Assembly (NCBI RefSeq): GCF_036227605.1
Contig: NZ_CP109487.1
Coordinates: 5,889,501 to 5,953,500 of the forward strand
Reading direction: 5' to 3'
DNA from: Streptomyces sp. NBC_01439
GTDB lineage: Bacteria > Actinomycetota > Actinomycetes > Streptomycetales > Streptomycetaceae
DNA: 64,000 nt
Shown: piece by piece, positions 37,399-48,291 of the stretch
Layout of the letters: every line of letters starts with the position of its first letter
How positions within the stretch are numbered: the stretch's first letter is position 1
Made by a program: the position numbers and the translations under genes
Notes under the pieces: generated by a model
The model's database searches: none
What the model saw: the letters and a program-made list of their open reading frames with translations, nothing else
Told to the model about the DNA's origin: nothing

Positions 37399-37701
37399 AT
37401 GCCAGGCGGAGGTTTCGTGAGATTGCCGGGCGGCAGCGTGGTGGTGGCGCTCGTGCTGCCGAGGCCGTCCGGAGAAGGCGGAAACGTCCGTGTGCTGGTG
37501 CACGCCGCGAACCGGGCCCGCGCCCTGACCAGGCTGCGGAACCTCGGAATGCGGGCGGTGTACCTGCGGGGCAACGCGTACCCGCCGACCCCGGACGAGG
37601 TCACGGCCGTCCTGCACCATCCGGACGGCCTGCTGTGGCGCGGCGCCCCGGACCGGGCGCAGGAGCTCTGGCACCCCATCCGGGCCCTGCTGGGCACCTG
37701 A
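37399..37701 (+). CDS. conserved hypothetical protein
   Basis: 100-aa protein, no recognised domain. It opens MPGGGFVRLPGGSVVVALVLP and contains an Arg-rich helix (HAANRARALTRLRNLGMRAVYLRG) and a segment TPDEVTAVLHHPDGLLWRG, giving a compact alpha/beta impression. The ATG at 37399 is chosen because GGGGGAG lies at proper spacing; ATGs at 37357 and 37390 are alternatives. It converges on pncA, with only 8 bp between the two stops. Confidence 0.7.
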   Translation: MPGGGFVRLPGGSVVVALVLPRPSGEGGNVRVLVHAANRARALTRLRNLGMRAVYLRGNAYPPTPDEVTAVLHHPDGLLWRGAPDRAQELWHPIRALLGT

Positions 37702-37709
37702 GTCCTGTC

Positions 37710-38315
37710 TTACGCGGTGCTCCGGTCGGCCGGACCGCCCACCAGGGTCACGCCGGCCGCACGGAGCTCGTCCAGGGCCCGTGCGGTCGTGTGCGGGGCC
37801 ACGGCGGCGGTCAGGTCCAGCAGGACGCGGGCGGTGAAGCCGGCGCGTGCGGCGTCGAGGGCGGTGGCCCGCACGCAGTGGTCGGTGGCGATCCCGACCA
37901 CGTCGACCTCGGTGACGTTCCGGTCCCGCAGCCACTGGCCGAGCGTCGTCCCGTTCTCGTCGGCGCCCTCGAATCCGCTGTACGCGGCCTCGTACGCGCC
38001 CTTGTCGAAGACGGCGGAGACGGCACCCGAGGCCACGGCGGGGGCGAAGTTCGGGTGGAAGCCCACGCCCTCGGTCCCGGCGACGCAGTGGACGGGCCAG
38101 GAGGTCTCGTAGTCCGGCTCGGCCGGCGGGTGCGCGAAGTGCGACCCCGGGTCGACGTGGTGGTCGCGGGTGGCGACGACGTGCCGGTAGGCGGGCGCGG
38201 CCTGGCCGATGTACTCGGTGACGGCGGCGGCGACGTCGGCTCCGCCGGTGACCGCGAGGCTGCCGCCCTCGCAGAAGTCGTTCTGTACGTCAACGACGAT
38301 CAGTGCGCGGTGCAT
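37710..38315 (-). CDS. pncA: nicotinamidase (isochorismatase family)
   Basis: 201-aa enzyme hydrolysing nicotinamide to nicotinate in NAD salvage. The catalytic triad is visible: D9 (IVVDVQNDF), K105 (FDKGAYEAAYSGFEG) and C147 (ATDHCVRATALDA). Metal ligands fit D51, H53 and H59 in RDHHVDPGSHF. It lies 320 bp downstream of pncB on the same strand, whose product uses nicotinate, so the two form a salvage pathway. The start at 38315 (MHRALIVVDVQNDF) matches the usual PncA N-terminus. Confidence 0.93.
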   Translation of the reverse strand: MHRALIVVDVQNDFCEGGSLAVTGGADVAAAVTEYIGQAAPAYRHVVATRDHHVDPGSHFAHPPAEPDYETSWPVHCVAGTEGVGFHPNFAPAVASGAVSAVFDKGAYEAAYSGFEGADENGTTLGQWLRDRNVTEVDVVGIATDHCVRATALDAARAGFTARVLLDLTAAVAPHTTARALDELRAAGVTLVGGPADRSTA

Positions 38316-38635
38316 TTCGCGTGCCCTTCGGCTCGATGGTGTGCTGCGGCGGCTCCTGCGGGGGGCTCTTTCCCCACCCCGCCCCTTCCCACTGTGCTGC
38401 ATGGCGGCTGCGCCGCGTGGGGGCTCTGCCCCCGGACCCCCGCGCCTCAAACGCCGGCGGGGCTGAGATTGCCCTGCGGGCAGTTCCGGCCGTGCCGGGC
38501 TGACGGCTCCGGCCGATCCAGCACGGTCTGGGGGTGCCTCCCAGCGGTAGCCGGGGGAGTGAGGGGCGCGGGCGCGGAGCGCTGTGGGGGTCGGGGGCGG
38601 AGCCCCCGTCCCTCCCGCCGGGCGTGCCCGCAGGG
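38316..38635. repeat. 320-bp pncB-pncA spacer with extragenic repeat
   Basis: No gene. The spacer holds a copy of the dispersed 22-mer (38444-38465, one base different from the 21.5 kb copies) preceded by the same GGGGGCTCTGCCCCC hairpin and GGACCCCCGCG. A second hairpin, GGGGGCGGAGCCCCC, lies near 38590. These structures probably end or attenuate the pncB transcript, so pncA may have its own promoter. Confidence 0.7.
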
Positions 38636-39964
38636 CTAGACGTACTCCGTGGGGATCACGGCCTCGCCGCGCGAGAGCTGCGTCGCCGAGAGCGGGAGCC
38701 CCGCGCGGGCAGCGCGGTGGCGGTCCCGTGCGGCCTCCAGCGGCTCGCGGGCGACCACCTCGCCGGCCTTGACCAGCTGGGTCAGGAGCTGGTGGTCGGC
38801 CAGGGCCGCCGGCACGGGCCCCACGCCGATCACCTCCGCCTCCGCCACCCCCTCCGCGTCCCGCCGCCGGGCCGCCCACTTGCGGCCGCCGATGGAGGTC
38901 TTGCCCCCCGTGGACTTCTTGGCCACCGGGGCCAGCGCCGCCTTCGGGTCCGCCGAGGTGGCCCGCGCCACCAGCTTGTAGACCATCGAGCACGTCGGGT
39001 GCCCGCTGCCGGTCACCAGCTGGGTGCCCACGCCGTACGTGTCCACCGGAGCCGCCGCCAGGGAGGCGATGGCGTACTCGTCGAGGTCCGAGGTGACCAC
39101 GATCTTCGTCGAGGTCGCGCCCAGCTCGTCGAGCTGCTGCCGCACCCGGTGCGCCACGAGGAGCAGGTCTCCGGAGTCGATGCGGACCGCGCCCAGGTCG
39201 GTGCCCGCCACCTCGACGGCGGTCCGGACGGCCTCGGCGACGTCGTACGTGTCCACCAGCAGGGTGGTGCCCCGGCCCAGCGAGTCCACCTGGGCCGTGA
39301 AGGCGTCCCGCTCGCTGTCGTGGACCAGGGTGAAGGCGTGCGCGCTCGTGCCGACCGTCGGGATGCCGTACCGGAATCCGGCCGCCAGGTCCGAGGTCGA
39401 GGTGAAGCCGCCCACGTACGCGGCCCGCGACGCGGCGACGGCCGCCAGTTCGTGCGTGCGCCGGGCGCCCATCTCGATCAGCGGGCGTCCGCCCGCCGCC
39501 GAGGACATCCGGGAGGCGGCCGCGGCGATCGCCGAGTCGTGGTTCAGGATCGACAGGATCACGGTCTCCAGCAGCACGCACTCGGCGAAGCTGCCCTCCA
39601 CCCGCAGGACGGGGGAACCGGGGAAGTAGACCTCCCCCTCCTGGTAGCCCCAGATGTCGCCGGAGAAGCGGTACGAGGCCAGCCAGTCCAGCGTCCGCAT
39701 GTCGACGACGGCCCGCTCGCGCAGGAACTCCAGCACCGCGCCGTCGAAGCGGAAGTTCTCCACCGCGTCCAGCACCCGCCCGGTTCCGGCGATCACCCCG
39801 TAGCGGCGCCCCTCGGGCAGCCGCCGGGTGAACACCTCGAAGACCGAGCGTCGGTCGGCGGTGCCGTTGGCCAGGGCGGCCTGCAACATCGTGAGCTCGT
39901 AATGGTCCGTGAAGAGCGCTGTCGACGGCACGTCCACCGGCAGGCCCAGGTCCGCAGGGTTCAT
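38636..39964 (-). CDS. pncB: nicotinate phosphoribosyltransferase
   Basis: 442-aa enzyme making nicotinate mononucleotide from nicotinate and PRPP. Family motifs: [13 protein letters not shown] near the N-terminus, [56 protein letters not shown] and [16 protein letters not shown]. The conserved GTSAHAF His is the expected catalytic phosphohistidine. A start at 39964 ([20 protein letters not shown]) fits. It is divergent from clpS, with a small palindrome in between. Confidence 0.95.
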   Translation of the reverse strand: MNPADLGLPVDVPSTALFTDHYELTMLQAALANGTADRRSVFEVFTRRLPEGRRYGVIAGTGRVLDAVENFRFDGAVLEFLRERAVVDMRTLDWLASYRFSGDIWGYQEGEVYFPGSPVLRVEGSFAECVLLETVILSILNHDSAIAAAASRMSSAAGGRPLIEMGARRTHELAAVAASRAAYVGGFTSTSDLAAGFRYGIPTVGTSAHAFTLVHDSERDAFTAQVDSLGRGTTLLVDTYDVAEAVRTAVEVAGTDLGAVRIDSGDLLLVAHRVRQQLDELGATSTKIVVTSDLDEYAIASLAAAPVDTYGVGTQLVTGSGHPTCSMVYKLVARATSADPKAALAPVAKKSTGGKTSIGGRKWAARRRDAEGVAEAEVIGVGPVPAALADHQLLTQLVKAGEVVAREPLEAARDRHRAARAGLPLSATQLSRGEAVIPTEYV

Positions 39965-39986
39965 GGCTGGGATGCTAGCGCATATT

Positions 39987-40001
39987 TCGTCAAAGTGACG
40001 A
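39987..40001. promoter_or_regulatory. palindrome between pncB and clpS
   Basis: TCGTCA-AAG-TGACGA is a perfect 6-3-6 inverted repeat 23 bp upstream of the pncB start. It may be an operator for an NAD-metabolism regulator; which one is not known. Confidence 0.35.
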
Positions 40002-40072
40002 GATGTAGGTGGCGATTGCTCGACCGAGCCGTTCGGCCCCTGTTTGGGCGGTGGTGCGGTCGAGGTGGCAGC

Positions 40073-40387
40073 ATGGGACGAGTGAGTGTTGCTCCTGTTG
40101 AGATCGAACGCACCGAATCCGCCGAAGAGACCTTTGCGGTCCCCGAACCCGACGTCCCCTGGGTGACCCTGGTGCACAACGACCCGGTCAACCTCATGAG
40201 CTACGTGGCGTACGTGTTCCAGGCGTACTTCGGCTACTCGAAGGACGTGGCGCACAAGCTGATGCTCGACGTCCACCACAAGGGGCGGGCGGTCGTTTCG
40301 AGCGGCACCCGCGAAGAAATGGAGCGCGACGTGCAGGCCATGCACGGCTACGGCCTGTGGGCGACCCTCTCGCAGGACCGCAACTGA
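40073..40387 (+). CDS. clpS: ClpS adaptor for Clp protease
   Basis: 104-aa adaptor that delivers N-degron substrates to ClpAP/ClpCP. The core domain shows [49 protein letters not shown], with the conserved HNDPVN loop and LMLDVHHKG helix that form the N-degron pocket and the Clp interface. Start ATG 40073 is used because GGTGG precedes it; GTG 40082 is an alternative. Its stop overlaps the ATG of the DUF2017 gene, a common actinobacterial pairing. Confidence 0.93.
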   Translation: MGRVSVAPVEIERTESAEETFAVPEPDVPWVTLVHNDPVNLMSYVAYVFQAYFGYSKDVAHKLMLDVHHKGRAVVSSGTREEMERDVQAMHGYGLWATLSQDRN

Positions 40388-40989
40388 TGGGCGGCACCTT
40401 CGAGTCCCTGAAGGGCGGCGGCGCCGCCATCGCGCTCGACGAGATCGAGATCTCGATCCTGCGCTCGCTGGCCGTCCAGCTGCTGGAACTGATCGGCCCC
40501 GGTGCGCCGGAGCCCGCCGAGGACGCCGACCCGCTCGCCGCGCTGTTCGCCGAGGGCCCCTCCGAGCCCCCGTCCGACCCGGCGTTGGCCCGGCTCTTCC
40601 CCGACGCGTACGGGGCCCCCGACGGGGCCGGCGACAAGGGTGTGGACCCCGAGGAGATCGCGGCCCGCTCCGCGGAGTTCCGCCGCTTCACCGAGAACGA
40701 CCTGCGCGCCCGCAAGCGCGAGGACGCACTGGCGGTCGTGCGCAGCCTGGACGGGCTCACCCCGGCCGGCGACGGCGCGGCGGTGCTGGAGCTGTCCGGC
40801 GAGCTGTCGCTGCGCTGGCTCGGTGCGCTCAACGACCTGCGCCTGACCATCGCGGCCCGCCTCGAGATCACCGAGGACGACGAGAGCGCGGTGCTCTTCC
40901 GGCTGCCGGACGAGGACCCGCGCAAGCCGATGGTGATGGCCTACCTGTGGCTCGGCGGCCTCCAGGAAACCTTGATCGAAACGCTCTGA
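40387..40989 (+). CDS. DUF2017 family protein
   Basis: 200-aa acidic protein of the actinobacterial DUF2017 family, function unknown. It begins with a helix-rich segment (IALDEIEISILRSLAVQLLELIG), has an acidic Pro-rich middle and a helical C-terminus (LRWLGALNDLRLTIAARLEITEDDES...MAYLWLGGLQETLIETL). The TGA/ATG overlap with clpS suggests coupled translation and a role connected to Clp proteolysis. That link comes from context. Confidence 0.85.
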   Translation: MGGTFESLKGGGAAIALDEIEISILRSLAVQLLELIGPGAPEPAEDADPLAALFAEGPSEPPSDPALARLFPDAYGAPDGAGDKGVDPEEIAARSAEFRRFTENDLRARKREDALAVVRSLDGLTPAGDGAAVLELSGELSLRWLGALNDLRLTIAARLEITEDDESAVLFRLPDEDPRKPMVMAYLWLGGLQETLIETL

Positions 40990-41307
40990 GAATCCTCAAG
41001 AGGGAACGTCGTTCGCTCAGCGGACGCTCAAATCCGGATAACGATCAGATCACCGCCATGCGGTGATCTGATCCGTTTCCGGTGCTTTGGGGTGATTTTT
41101 TGATGCCCTCCGCCACATTTCTCCCCCTCGGGCAGCCGTAAGCACGTGATAAATCTTCACGATCGCCGACGGGACGCCACCCATGTCCCCCGGCTCGCTT
41201 GGACCGGCTGACCGCCGGCGTGCAACTCCATCCGTATCCGGGGGGATCGAGGACCCGATCCGCAGCCAATGAAGGCGCGGGTCGGCGTGGAGAAAGGCGC
41301 ACCAGAC
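40990..41307. other. 318-bp region between DUF2017 and permease genes
   Basis: Contains the terminator at 41043-41073 and the permease leader. GAGAAAGG at about 41290 is the permease ribosome site. A/T-rich stretches around 41080-41160 (TTTGGGGTGATTTTTTGATG, CGTGATAAATCTTCACG) fit the permease promoter; GTGATAAATCTTCAC there is an imperfect inverted repeat and possible operator. Confidence 0.5.
41043..41073 (+). terminator. terminator after clpS-DUF2017
   Basis: A perfect 14-bp stem (GATCAGATCACCGC / GCGGTGATCTGATC) with loop CAT, followed by CGTTTCC. Confidence 0.8.
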
Positions 41308-42762
41308 ATGACCTCAGTGCAGGTCGAGCAGCACGACAAGACGCCCGGTGAGGGCGGAGCGGGCGAGGGCGGCGAGGGTTACCACCGCACGCTCGGAGCC
41401 CGTCAGATCCAGATGATCGCGATCGGCGGAGCCATCGGCACCGGCCTGTTCCTGGGCGCGGGCAAGGCGATCTCCAAGGCGGGCCCGAGCCTGATCCTGG
41501 CGTACGCCATCGCCGGCCTGGTCATCTTCTTCATCATGCGGGCCCTGGGCGAGCTGCTCATGTACCGGCCCGTCTCCGGTTCCTTCTCGGACTACGCCCG
41601 CGAGTTCCTGGGCCCGTTCTGGGGGTACGTCACCGGCTGGACCTACTGGCTGTTCTGGGTGGTCACCGGCATCACCGAGGTCACCGCGGCCGCGCAGTAC
41701 ATGTCGTACTGGACCCACGACAGCTTCCCGCAGTGGGCCTACGCGCTGATCTTCACGGTCATCCTCTACGCCGCCAACCTGATCTCCGTGAAGCTCTTCG
41801 GTGAGCTCGAGTTCTGGTTCTCCATGGTCAAGGTCACCGCCATCGTCGGCATGATCCTGATCTGCGCCGGCATCCTCACCATTGGCTTCTCCGACGCGGC
41901 CGACACCGCCACCGTCTCCAACCTGTGGAACGACGGCGGCTTCTTCCCCAAGGGCATCGGCGGCACGCTGATGACCCTGCAGATCGTGATGTTCGCCTTC
42001 CTCGCGGTCGAGCTCGTCGGCGTCACCGCCGGCGAGTCCAAGGACCCCGAGAAGACCCTGCCCAAGGCCATCAACACCGTGCCGTGGCGCATCGCCGTCT
42101 TCTACGTCGGCGCGCTCATCATGATCCTGTCGGTCGTCCCGTGGACGCACTTCCAGCCGGGCGTCTCGCCCTTCGTCGCCGCCTTCGAGCGCATGGGCCT
42201 GGGCATCGGCGCCGCGATCGTCAACTTCGTCGTGCTGACCGCCGCGCTGTCCTCCTGCAACTCGGGCATGTACTCCACCGGCCGCATGCTGCGCGACCTC
42301 GCGCTCAACGGCCAGGGCCCGAAGGTCTTCACCAAGCTCACCAAGAGCGGCACCCCGCTCATCGGCACCACCTTCTCCGCCGCGCTGATGCTGGTGGGCG
42401 TCTGGATCAACTACGTCGCCCCGGGCAAGGCCTTCGACTACGTCGTCTCCTTCGCCACCATCTCCGGCATGTGGGCCTGGATCATGATCCTGGTCTGCCA
42501 GATCCGCTACCGCGCCAAGGCCGACCGCGGCGAGCTGCCGCAGTCCGCGTTCCGCGCCCCCGGCGCCCCGTACACGAGCTGGTTCGCGCTGCTCTTCATC
42601 GGCATGGTCATCGTGATGATGGGCGCCGACAAGGACTCCCGCGTCTCGCTGTACTGCGCCCCGCTGTGGGGCCTGATCCTGGGCGTCTCCTACCTGGTCG
42701 CCAAGCGCCGCGGCCAGGACGGGGACACCTCCGTGAAGGTCTCGCTGAGCGTGGACGTCTGA
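41308..42762 (+). CDS. APC-family amino acid permease
   Basis: 484-aa proton-coupled amino acid transporter of the AroP/GabP/CycA (AAT) subgroup with about 12 TM helices. The signature IGGAIGTGLFLGAGKAISKAGPS in TM1 and GELLMYRPVSGSFSDYAREFLGP around TM2-3 are diagnostic, as is FAFLAVELVGVTAGESKDPEKTLPKAIN later. The ATG at 41308 (MTSVQVEQHD) with AGAAAGG upstream is favoured over 41269. Substrate cannot be fixed by eye; aromatic, GABA or proline-like amino acids are all possible in this subgroup. Confidence 0.92.
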   Translation: MTSVQVEQHDKTPGEGGAGEGGEGYHRTLGARQIQMIAIGGAIGTGLFLGAGKAISKAGPSLILAYAIAGLVIFFIMRALGELLMYRPVSGSFSDYAREFLGPFWGYVTGWTYWLFWVVTGITEVTAAAQYMSYWTHDSFPQWAYALIFTVILYAANLISVKLFGELEFWFSMVKVTAIVGMILICAGILTIGFSDAADTATVSNLWNDGGFFPKGIGGTLMTLQIVMFAFLAVELVGVTAGESKDPEKTLPKAINTVPWRIAVFYVGALIMILSVVPWTHFQPGVSPFVAAFERMGLGIGAAIVNFVVLTAALSSCNSGMYSTGRMLRDLALNGQGPKVFTKLTKSGTPLIGTTFSAALMLVGVWINYVAPGKAFDYVVSFATISGMWAWIMILVCQIRYRAKADRGELPQSAFRAPGAPYTSWFALLFIGMVIVMMGADKDSRVSLYCAPLWGLILGVSYLVAKRRGQDGDTSVKVSLSVDV

Positions 42763-42787
42763 CGCCACGGACCCCCTGTCCAGCATC

Positions 42788-42826
42788 CGGGCCCCTGCGT
42801 ACCGTTCCTCGGTACGCGGGGGCCCG
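42788..42826 (+). terminator. terminator after amino acid permease
   Basis: A 17-bp stem with one T-G pair (CGGGCCCCTGCGTACCG / CGGTACGCGGGGGCCCG) and loop TTCCT starts 26 bp after the stop. Confidence 0.85.
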
Positions 42827-42845
42827 TCTGCTTATCCTGTCGCTC

Positions 42846-43268
42846 ATGCTGACCCTCACCCAGGCCCTGTACGACCAGATCGTCGAGCACGCCCGCCAGG
42901 ACCACCCCGACGAGGCGTGCGGCGTCGTGGCCGGCCCGGCGGGCACCGACCGCCCCGAGCGGTTCGTCCCGATGCTCAACGCGGCCCGCTCGCCCACGTT
43001 CTACGAGTTTGACTCGAAGGACCTGCTGAAGCTCTACCGCGATCTGGACGACCGCGACGAGGAGCCGGTGATCGTCTACCACTCGCACACCGCGACCGAG
43101 GCGTACCCCTCGCGCACCGACGTCACGTACGCGAACGAGCCCGGCGCGCACTACGTGCTCGTCTCGACGGCGGACAAGGACGGCCTCGGCGAGTTCCAAT
43201 TCCGCTCGTACCGGATCGTCGACGGAGTGATCACCGAGGAAGAAGTGCAGGTCGTCGACGCCTACTGA
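42846..43268 (+). CDS. JAMM/MPN+ metalloprotease (Mec-like) of the CysO pathway
   Basis: 140-aa zinc isopeptidase of the JAMM family. The metal site is E23 (PDEACG), H79, H81 and D92 in HSHTATEAYPSRTD. In Mycobacterium tuberculosis the homologue Mec frees cysteine from the carrier CysO; JAMM enzymes next to sulfur carriers can also trim carrier C-termini. Here it stands just upstream of a Cys leader peptide, cysO and cysM. Because this CysO ends GG-SK rather than GG, either activity, or both, is plausible. Start at 42846; the ribosome site is weak and the gene may be leaderless. Confidence 0.9.
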   Translation: MLTLTQALYDQIVEHARQDHPDEACGVVAGPAGTDRPERFVPMLNAARSPTFYEFDSKDLLKLYRDLDDRDEEPVIVYHSHTATEAYPSRTDVTYANEPGAHYVLVSTADKDGLGEFQFRSYRIVDGVITEEEVQVVDAY

Positions 43269-43333
43269 CCAGTATGTGAGCGAAGAGCGTCCATGATGCG
43301 GGATCACACTCCAAACGGGGGACCGGGAATCGT

Positions 43334-43339
43334 TAACAT
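43334..43339 (+). promoter_or_regulatory. -10 element for cysteine leader peptide transcript
   Basis: TAACAT ends 6 bp before the ATG of the leader peptide, so the transcript would begin at or next to the start codon (leaderless). No good -35 was found at 16-18 bp spacing. Confidence 0.45.
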
Positions 43340-43345
43340 GACCGC

Positions 43346-43453
43346 ATGGTTTCCCACGACGTGAGCATCGAGACGCCCGGCAGGCTGCTGCTCGTGGCGC
43401 GGCTGCACGTCGACCTGTGCCGCCTCGCCAGCGCCATCTGTCCTGCGCTCTGA
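43346..43453 (+). CDS. cysteine-containing leader peptide upstream of cysO-cysM
   Basis: 35-codon reading frame too short for usual gene calling. It opens MVSHDVSIE, contains a hydrophobic Arg/Leu-rich core (GRLLLVARLHVDLCRLASA) and two cysteines, the second near the end (AICPAL). Actinobacteria carry short peptides of this kind, with Cys codons near the end, ahead of sulfur-assimilation genes, where ribosome stalling at Cys codons is proposed to sense cysteine supply. It lies 90 bp before cysO. A role in attenuation is inferred from this pattern and position. Confidence 0.75.
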   Translation: MVSHDVSIETPGRLLLVARLHVDLCRLASAICPAL

Positions 43454-43543
43454 GCACCACAGCCCTTCCGCGCGGGGGGCCGACGAACCGCGCGCCGCAC
43501 CTTCCCACGCTTCTCACGCACTCCCAGACGACTGGAGACAGCC

Positions 43544-44772
<1,229 letters not shown>

Positions 44773-44841
44773 CCCCTGCCGCGCCCCTGCCGCGCCCCTG
44801 CGGGGTCGCCCACGGGGGTACCGGGTGCGGCGCCGTTTCCC

Positions 44842-44931
44842 GGGCTCTGCCCGGACCCGGTCCTCAAACGCCGGACGGGCTGAAAGATCAGCCCCGCCGG
44901 GGTTCGAGGCGCGGAGTCCGGGGCGGAGCCC
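44842..44931. repeat. large extragenic palindrome between cysM and DUF488 gene
   Basis: A 90-bp imperfect inverted repeat: arms start GGGCTC and end GAGCCC, with the centre GGGCTGA-AAGA-TCAGCCC. The left arm carries a variant of the dispersed 22-mer (CCTCAAACGCCGGACGGGCT). It sits between convergent genes and should act as a bidirectional terminator. Confidence 0.75.
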
Positions 44932-44951
44932 CCTGCAGCGGCGCCGCACTG

Positions 44952-45314
44952 CTAGTCGGACAGCAGCTCCGCGAGCACGGCCGCGTGGCTGGAGCCCGGG
45001 TCCTTGACCGCGGTCAGCAGGGTGAGCGGGCCCGCCGCAGCGAGCTCGCGCAGGCGACCGAGCTCCGCCACCGCCCCCGGCTCCGCCAGCTCCGCCTCGT
45101 ACCGCTGCCGGAACTCCCGCGCCGAACCGCCGTCGTGGAACCACTTCCGCAGCTCCGTCGACGGCGTCACCGCCTTCGGCCACTCGTCCACTCCGGCCAC
45201 CGCCTTCGCCAGGCCGCGCGGCCACAGCCGGTCCACGAGGACCCGCACCCCGTCCGCCGCCGGCTCCGGCGGGTCGTACACCCGCCGCAGGCGGATCACC
45301 GGTTTCCGCGTCAC
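44952..45314 (-). CDS. DUF488 family protein (YeaO-like)
   Basis: 120 aa matching the DUF488/YeaO family: VIRLRRVYDPPEPAADGVRV, LVDRLWPRGLAKA, DEWPKAVTPSTELRKWF, FRQRYEAELAEPGA and GPLTLLTAVKDPGSSHAAVL. Function is unknown, although the fold has been suggested to bind nucleotides or DNA. The GTG at 45314 overlaps the stop of the upstream membrane-anchored gene by 4 bp, so these two are translationally coupled. It ends beside the large palindrome. Confidence 0.85.
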   Translation of the reverse strand: MTRKPVIRLRRVYDPPEPAADGVRVLVDRLWPRGLAKAVAGVDEWPKAVTPSTELRKWFHDGGSAREFRQRYEAELAEPGAVAELGRLRELAAAGPLTLLTAVKDPGSSHAAVLAELLSD

Positions 45315-45730
45315 CGCGCGCCTCCCAGACCCTTGACCTCGTCCCACACCGCAGGGTCCAGCACCCCCATTCGGGTGCGGAACTCCCACAACGACACCTC
45401 CACCGGCCGGTCCGCCTCCAGGAAGCCCGCCCGGCCCTGCGCCCCGACCGTCCCCGGGGGCAGCGGGATCACCCCGGCCCGCCGGTCGTCGTACTTCCCG
45501 GTGATCCACGCGACCCGCGCCCGGTGGCCTCGTACCGAACCCACCGCGAGGACCAGGCACGTACGTCCGTCCGCCAGGGACCACAGCTCACCCGCCTTCG
45601 GGTGCGGCGGCGGACCGGTTCCGTGCGCCGGCGGCGTCCGGCGCGGCAGCCCGGAGCGGCCCCCGGCGACCAGCACCAGCAGCGCCACGGCCACCACCGC
45701 GGCCACCGCGGGCCACCAGGACGTGTCCAT
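45311..45730 (-). CDS. PemK/MazF-like domain protein with N-terminal membrane anchor
   Basis: 139 aa. An N-terminal TM helix (WWPAVAAVVAVALLVLVAGG) is followed by a PemK/MazF-like SH3-type barrel pattern: KAGELWSLADGRTCLVLAVG, ARVAWITGKYDDRRAGVIPLPPG, FLEADRPVEVSLWEFRTRMGVLDPAVWDEV. The last motif, the G-V-L/V-D helix, is typical of MazF-like folds. A membrane-tethered MazF-like protein is unusual, and no antitoxin gene is adjacent. It overlaps the DUF488 gene. A role as a ribonuclease is a weak inference because the catalytic residues were not identified. Confidence 0.6.
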   Translation of the reverse strand: MDTSWWPAVAAVVAVALLVLVAGGRSGLPRRTPPAHGTGPPPHPKAGELWSLADGRTCLVLAVGSVRGHRARVAWITGKYDDRRAGVIPLPPGTVGAQGRAGFLEADRPVEVSLWEFRTRMGVLDPAVWDEVKGLGGAR

Positions 45731-45925
45731 GCTTCGACCGTAGCGGCGCGGGAACGCCCCGGCACGGCAACGCCCGTACCCACCGTCGCTCCCCCGGGTG
45801 ACAGCGCAGGTGATTCCCCCCACAACGGCCTGCCGCGGAGGAGCGACCGGACGTTTCGCGCCTTACGCTCGACGCACGCACGGCCCGCATTCCGTCCACG
45901 GACCGTCCTCGGAGGTTCACGCTCC

Positions 45926-46678
45926 ATGAAGCTCACCGTCGTCGGCTGTTCGGGGTCGTTCCCTTCCGCGGAATCGGCCTGTTCGAGCTACCTCGTCGAG
46001 GCCGACGGCTTCCGGCTGCTCCTCGACATGGGCAACGGCGCCCTCGGCGAGCTCCAGCGACACATCGGCCTCTACGACCTCGACGCGATCTTCCTGAGCC
46101 ACCTGCACGCCGACCACTGCATCGACATGTGCGCGTACTTCGTCGCCCGCTACTACCGGCACGAGGGCGGCCGCTGCGGCACCATCCCCGTCTACGGGCC
46201 CGAGGGCACCGAACGCCGCCTGACCACCGCCTACGACGACGTCCCCGACGAGCGCTCGATGAGCGAGGTCTTCGACTTCCGCACCCTGAAGTCCGGGACC
46301 TTCGAGATCGGCCCGCTCCAGATCCGCACCGAGCGGGTCTCCCACCCGGTCGAGGCGTACGGCATCCGCATCGAGCACGGCGGCCGCTCGCTCACGTACT
46401 CGGGGGACACCGGCACCTGCCCCGAGCTGGGCCTGCTCGCCGACGGCACCGACCTCTTCCTGTGCGAGTCCTCCTTCACGCACGGCAAGGAGGACATCCC
46501 GGGCCTCCACCTGAACGGCCGCCAGGCCGGCGAGTACGCGGCGGGCGGCGGCGTGGGGCAGCTCGTCCTCACCCACATCCCGCCGTGGACCGACCCCGAC
46601 CAGAACCTCGCCGATGCCCGCGCGGTCTACGACGGGCCGGTCGACCTGGCGTACTCGGGCGCGGTCTACGAGGTCTGA
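45926..46678 (+). CDS. MBL-fold metallo-hydrolase (RNase Z/ElaC-like)
   Basis: 250-aa metallo-beta-lactamase-fold hydrolase. The dinuclear zinc motif is HLHADHCID (H59, H61, D63, H64), with a later Asp in TYSGDTGTC and His in VLTHIPPWTDP. It is close in length and layout to RNase Z-like and phosphodiesterase-like MBL proteins; the substrate cannot be set. The ATG at 45926 follows GGAGG at a normal spacing. A strong stem-loop ends it at 46696-46733. Confidence 0.88.
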   Translation: MKLTVVGCSGSFPSAESACSSYLVEADGFRLLLDMGNGALGELQRHIGLYDLDAIFLSHLHADHCIDMCAYFVARYYRHEGGRCGTIPVYGPEGTERRLTTAYDDVPDERSMSEVFDFRTLKSGTFEIGPLQIRTERVSHPVEAYGIRIEHGGRSLTYSGDTGTCPELGLLADGTDLFLCESSFTHGKEDIPGLHLNGRQAGEYAAGGGVGQLVLTHIPPWTDPDQNLADARAVYDGPVDLAYSGAVYEV

Positions 46679-46695
46679 CGGCGCCACGACGACGA

Positions 46696-46733
46696 GGAGC
46701 CCCCGCCCTCCCTTCCGGGAGAGCGGGGGCTCC
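46696..46733. terminator. terminator between MBL gene and PTS EIIC gene
   Basis: GGAGCCCCCGC pairs with GCGGGGGCTCC; an inner CTCCC/GGGAG stem and a single C-A mismatch surround loop TTCC. It is followed by TTCGTTCG and serves the two convergent genes. Confidence 0.85.
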
Positions 46734-46752
46734 TTCGTTCGTACGGGACCGC

Positions 46753-48030
<1,278 letters not shown>

Positions 48031-48120
48031 AACTTCCTCCAGTGGGCAAGGCGACGCCAGAGGGAAACGGGGGACGGCGACGTCTCAGATACGGGGGTAC
48101 GCGGGCTCAGACAGGCCCTC

Positions 48121-48152
48121 GTGGTCTACACCAATCCGTGGTGTAGACCAGT
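48121..48152. promoter_or_regulatory. tandem DasR dre-like boxes upstream of nagE2
   Basis: TGGTCTACACCA (48122-48133) and TGGTGTAGACCA (48139-48150) each match the dre core TGGTCTAGACCA with one mismatch, and are exact inverted copies of each other 5 bp apart. They sit about 90-120 bp upstream of the EIIC start. Binding by the GntR-family regulator DasR, released by glucosamine-6-phosphate, is expected from family knowledge. Confidence 0.85.
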
Positions 48153-48291
48153 TGTAACACGGTGAGGGATAGATAAGGAACCTTCGATTTCCTGTGGCCT
48201 GGATCACAGTCCCGGGGGTATACCGAAGGGCCCCCGGATCGTGATCCAGGGGCCCTTGACGGACCGTGCGGTAACCCCGCCGGGCCCGGGC

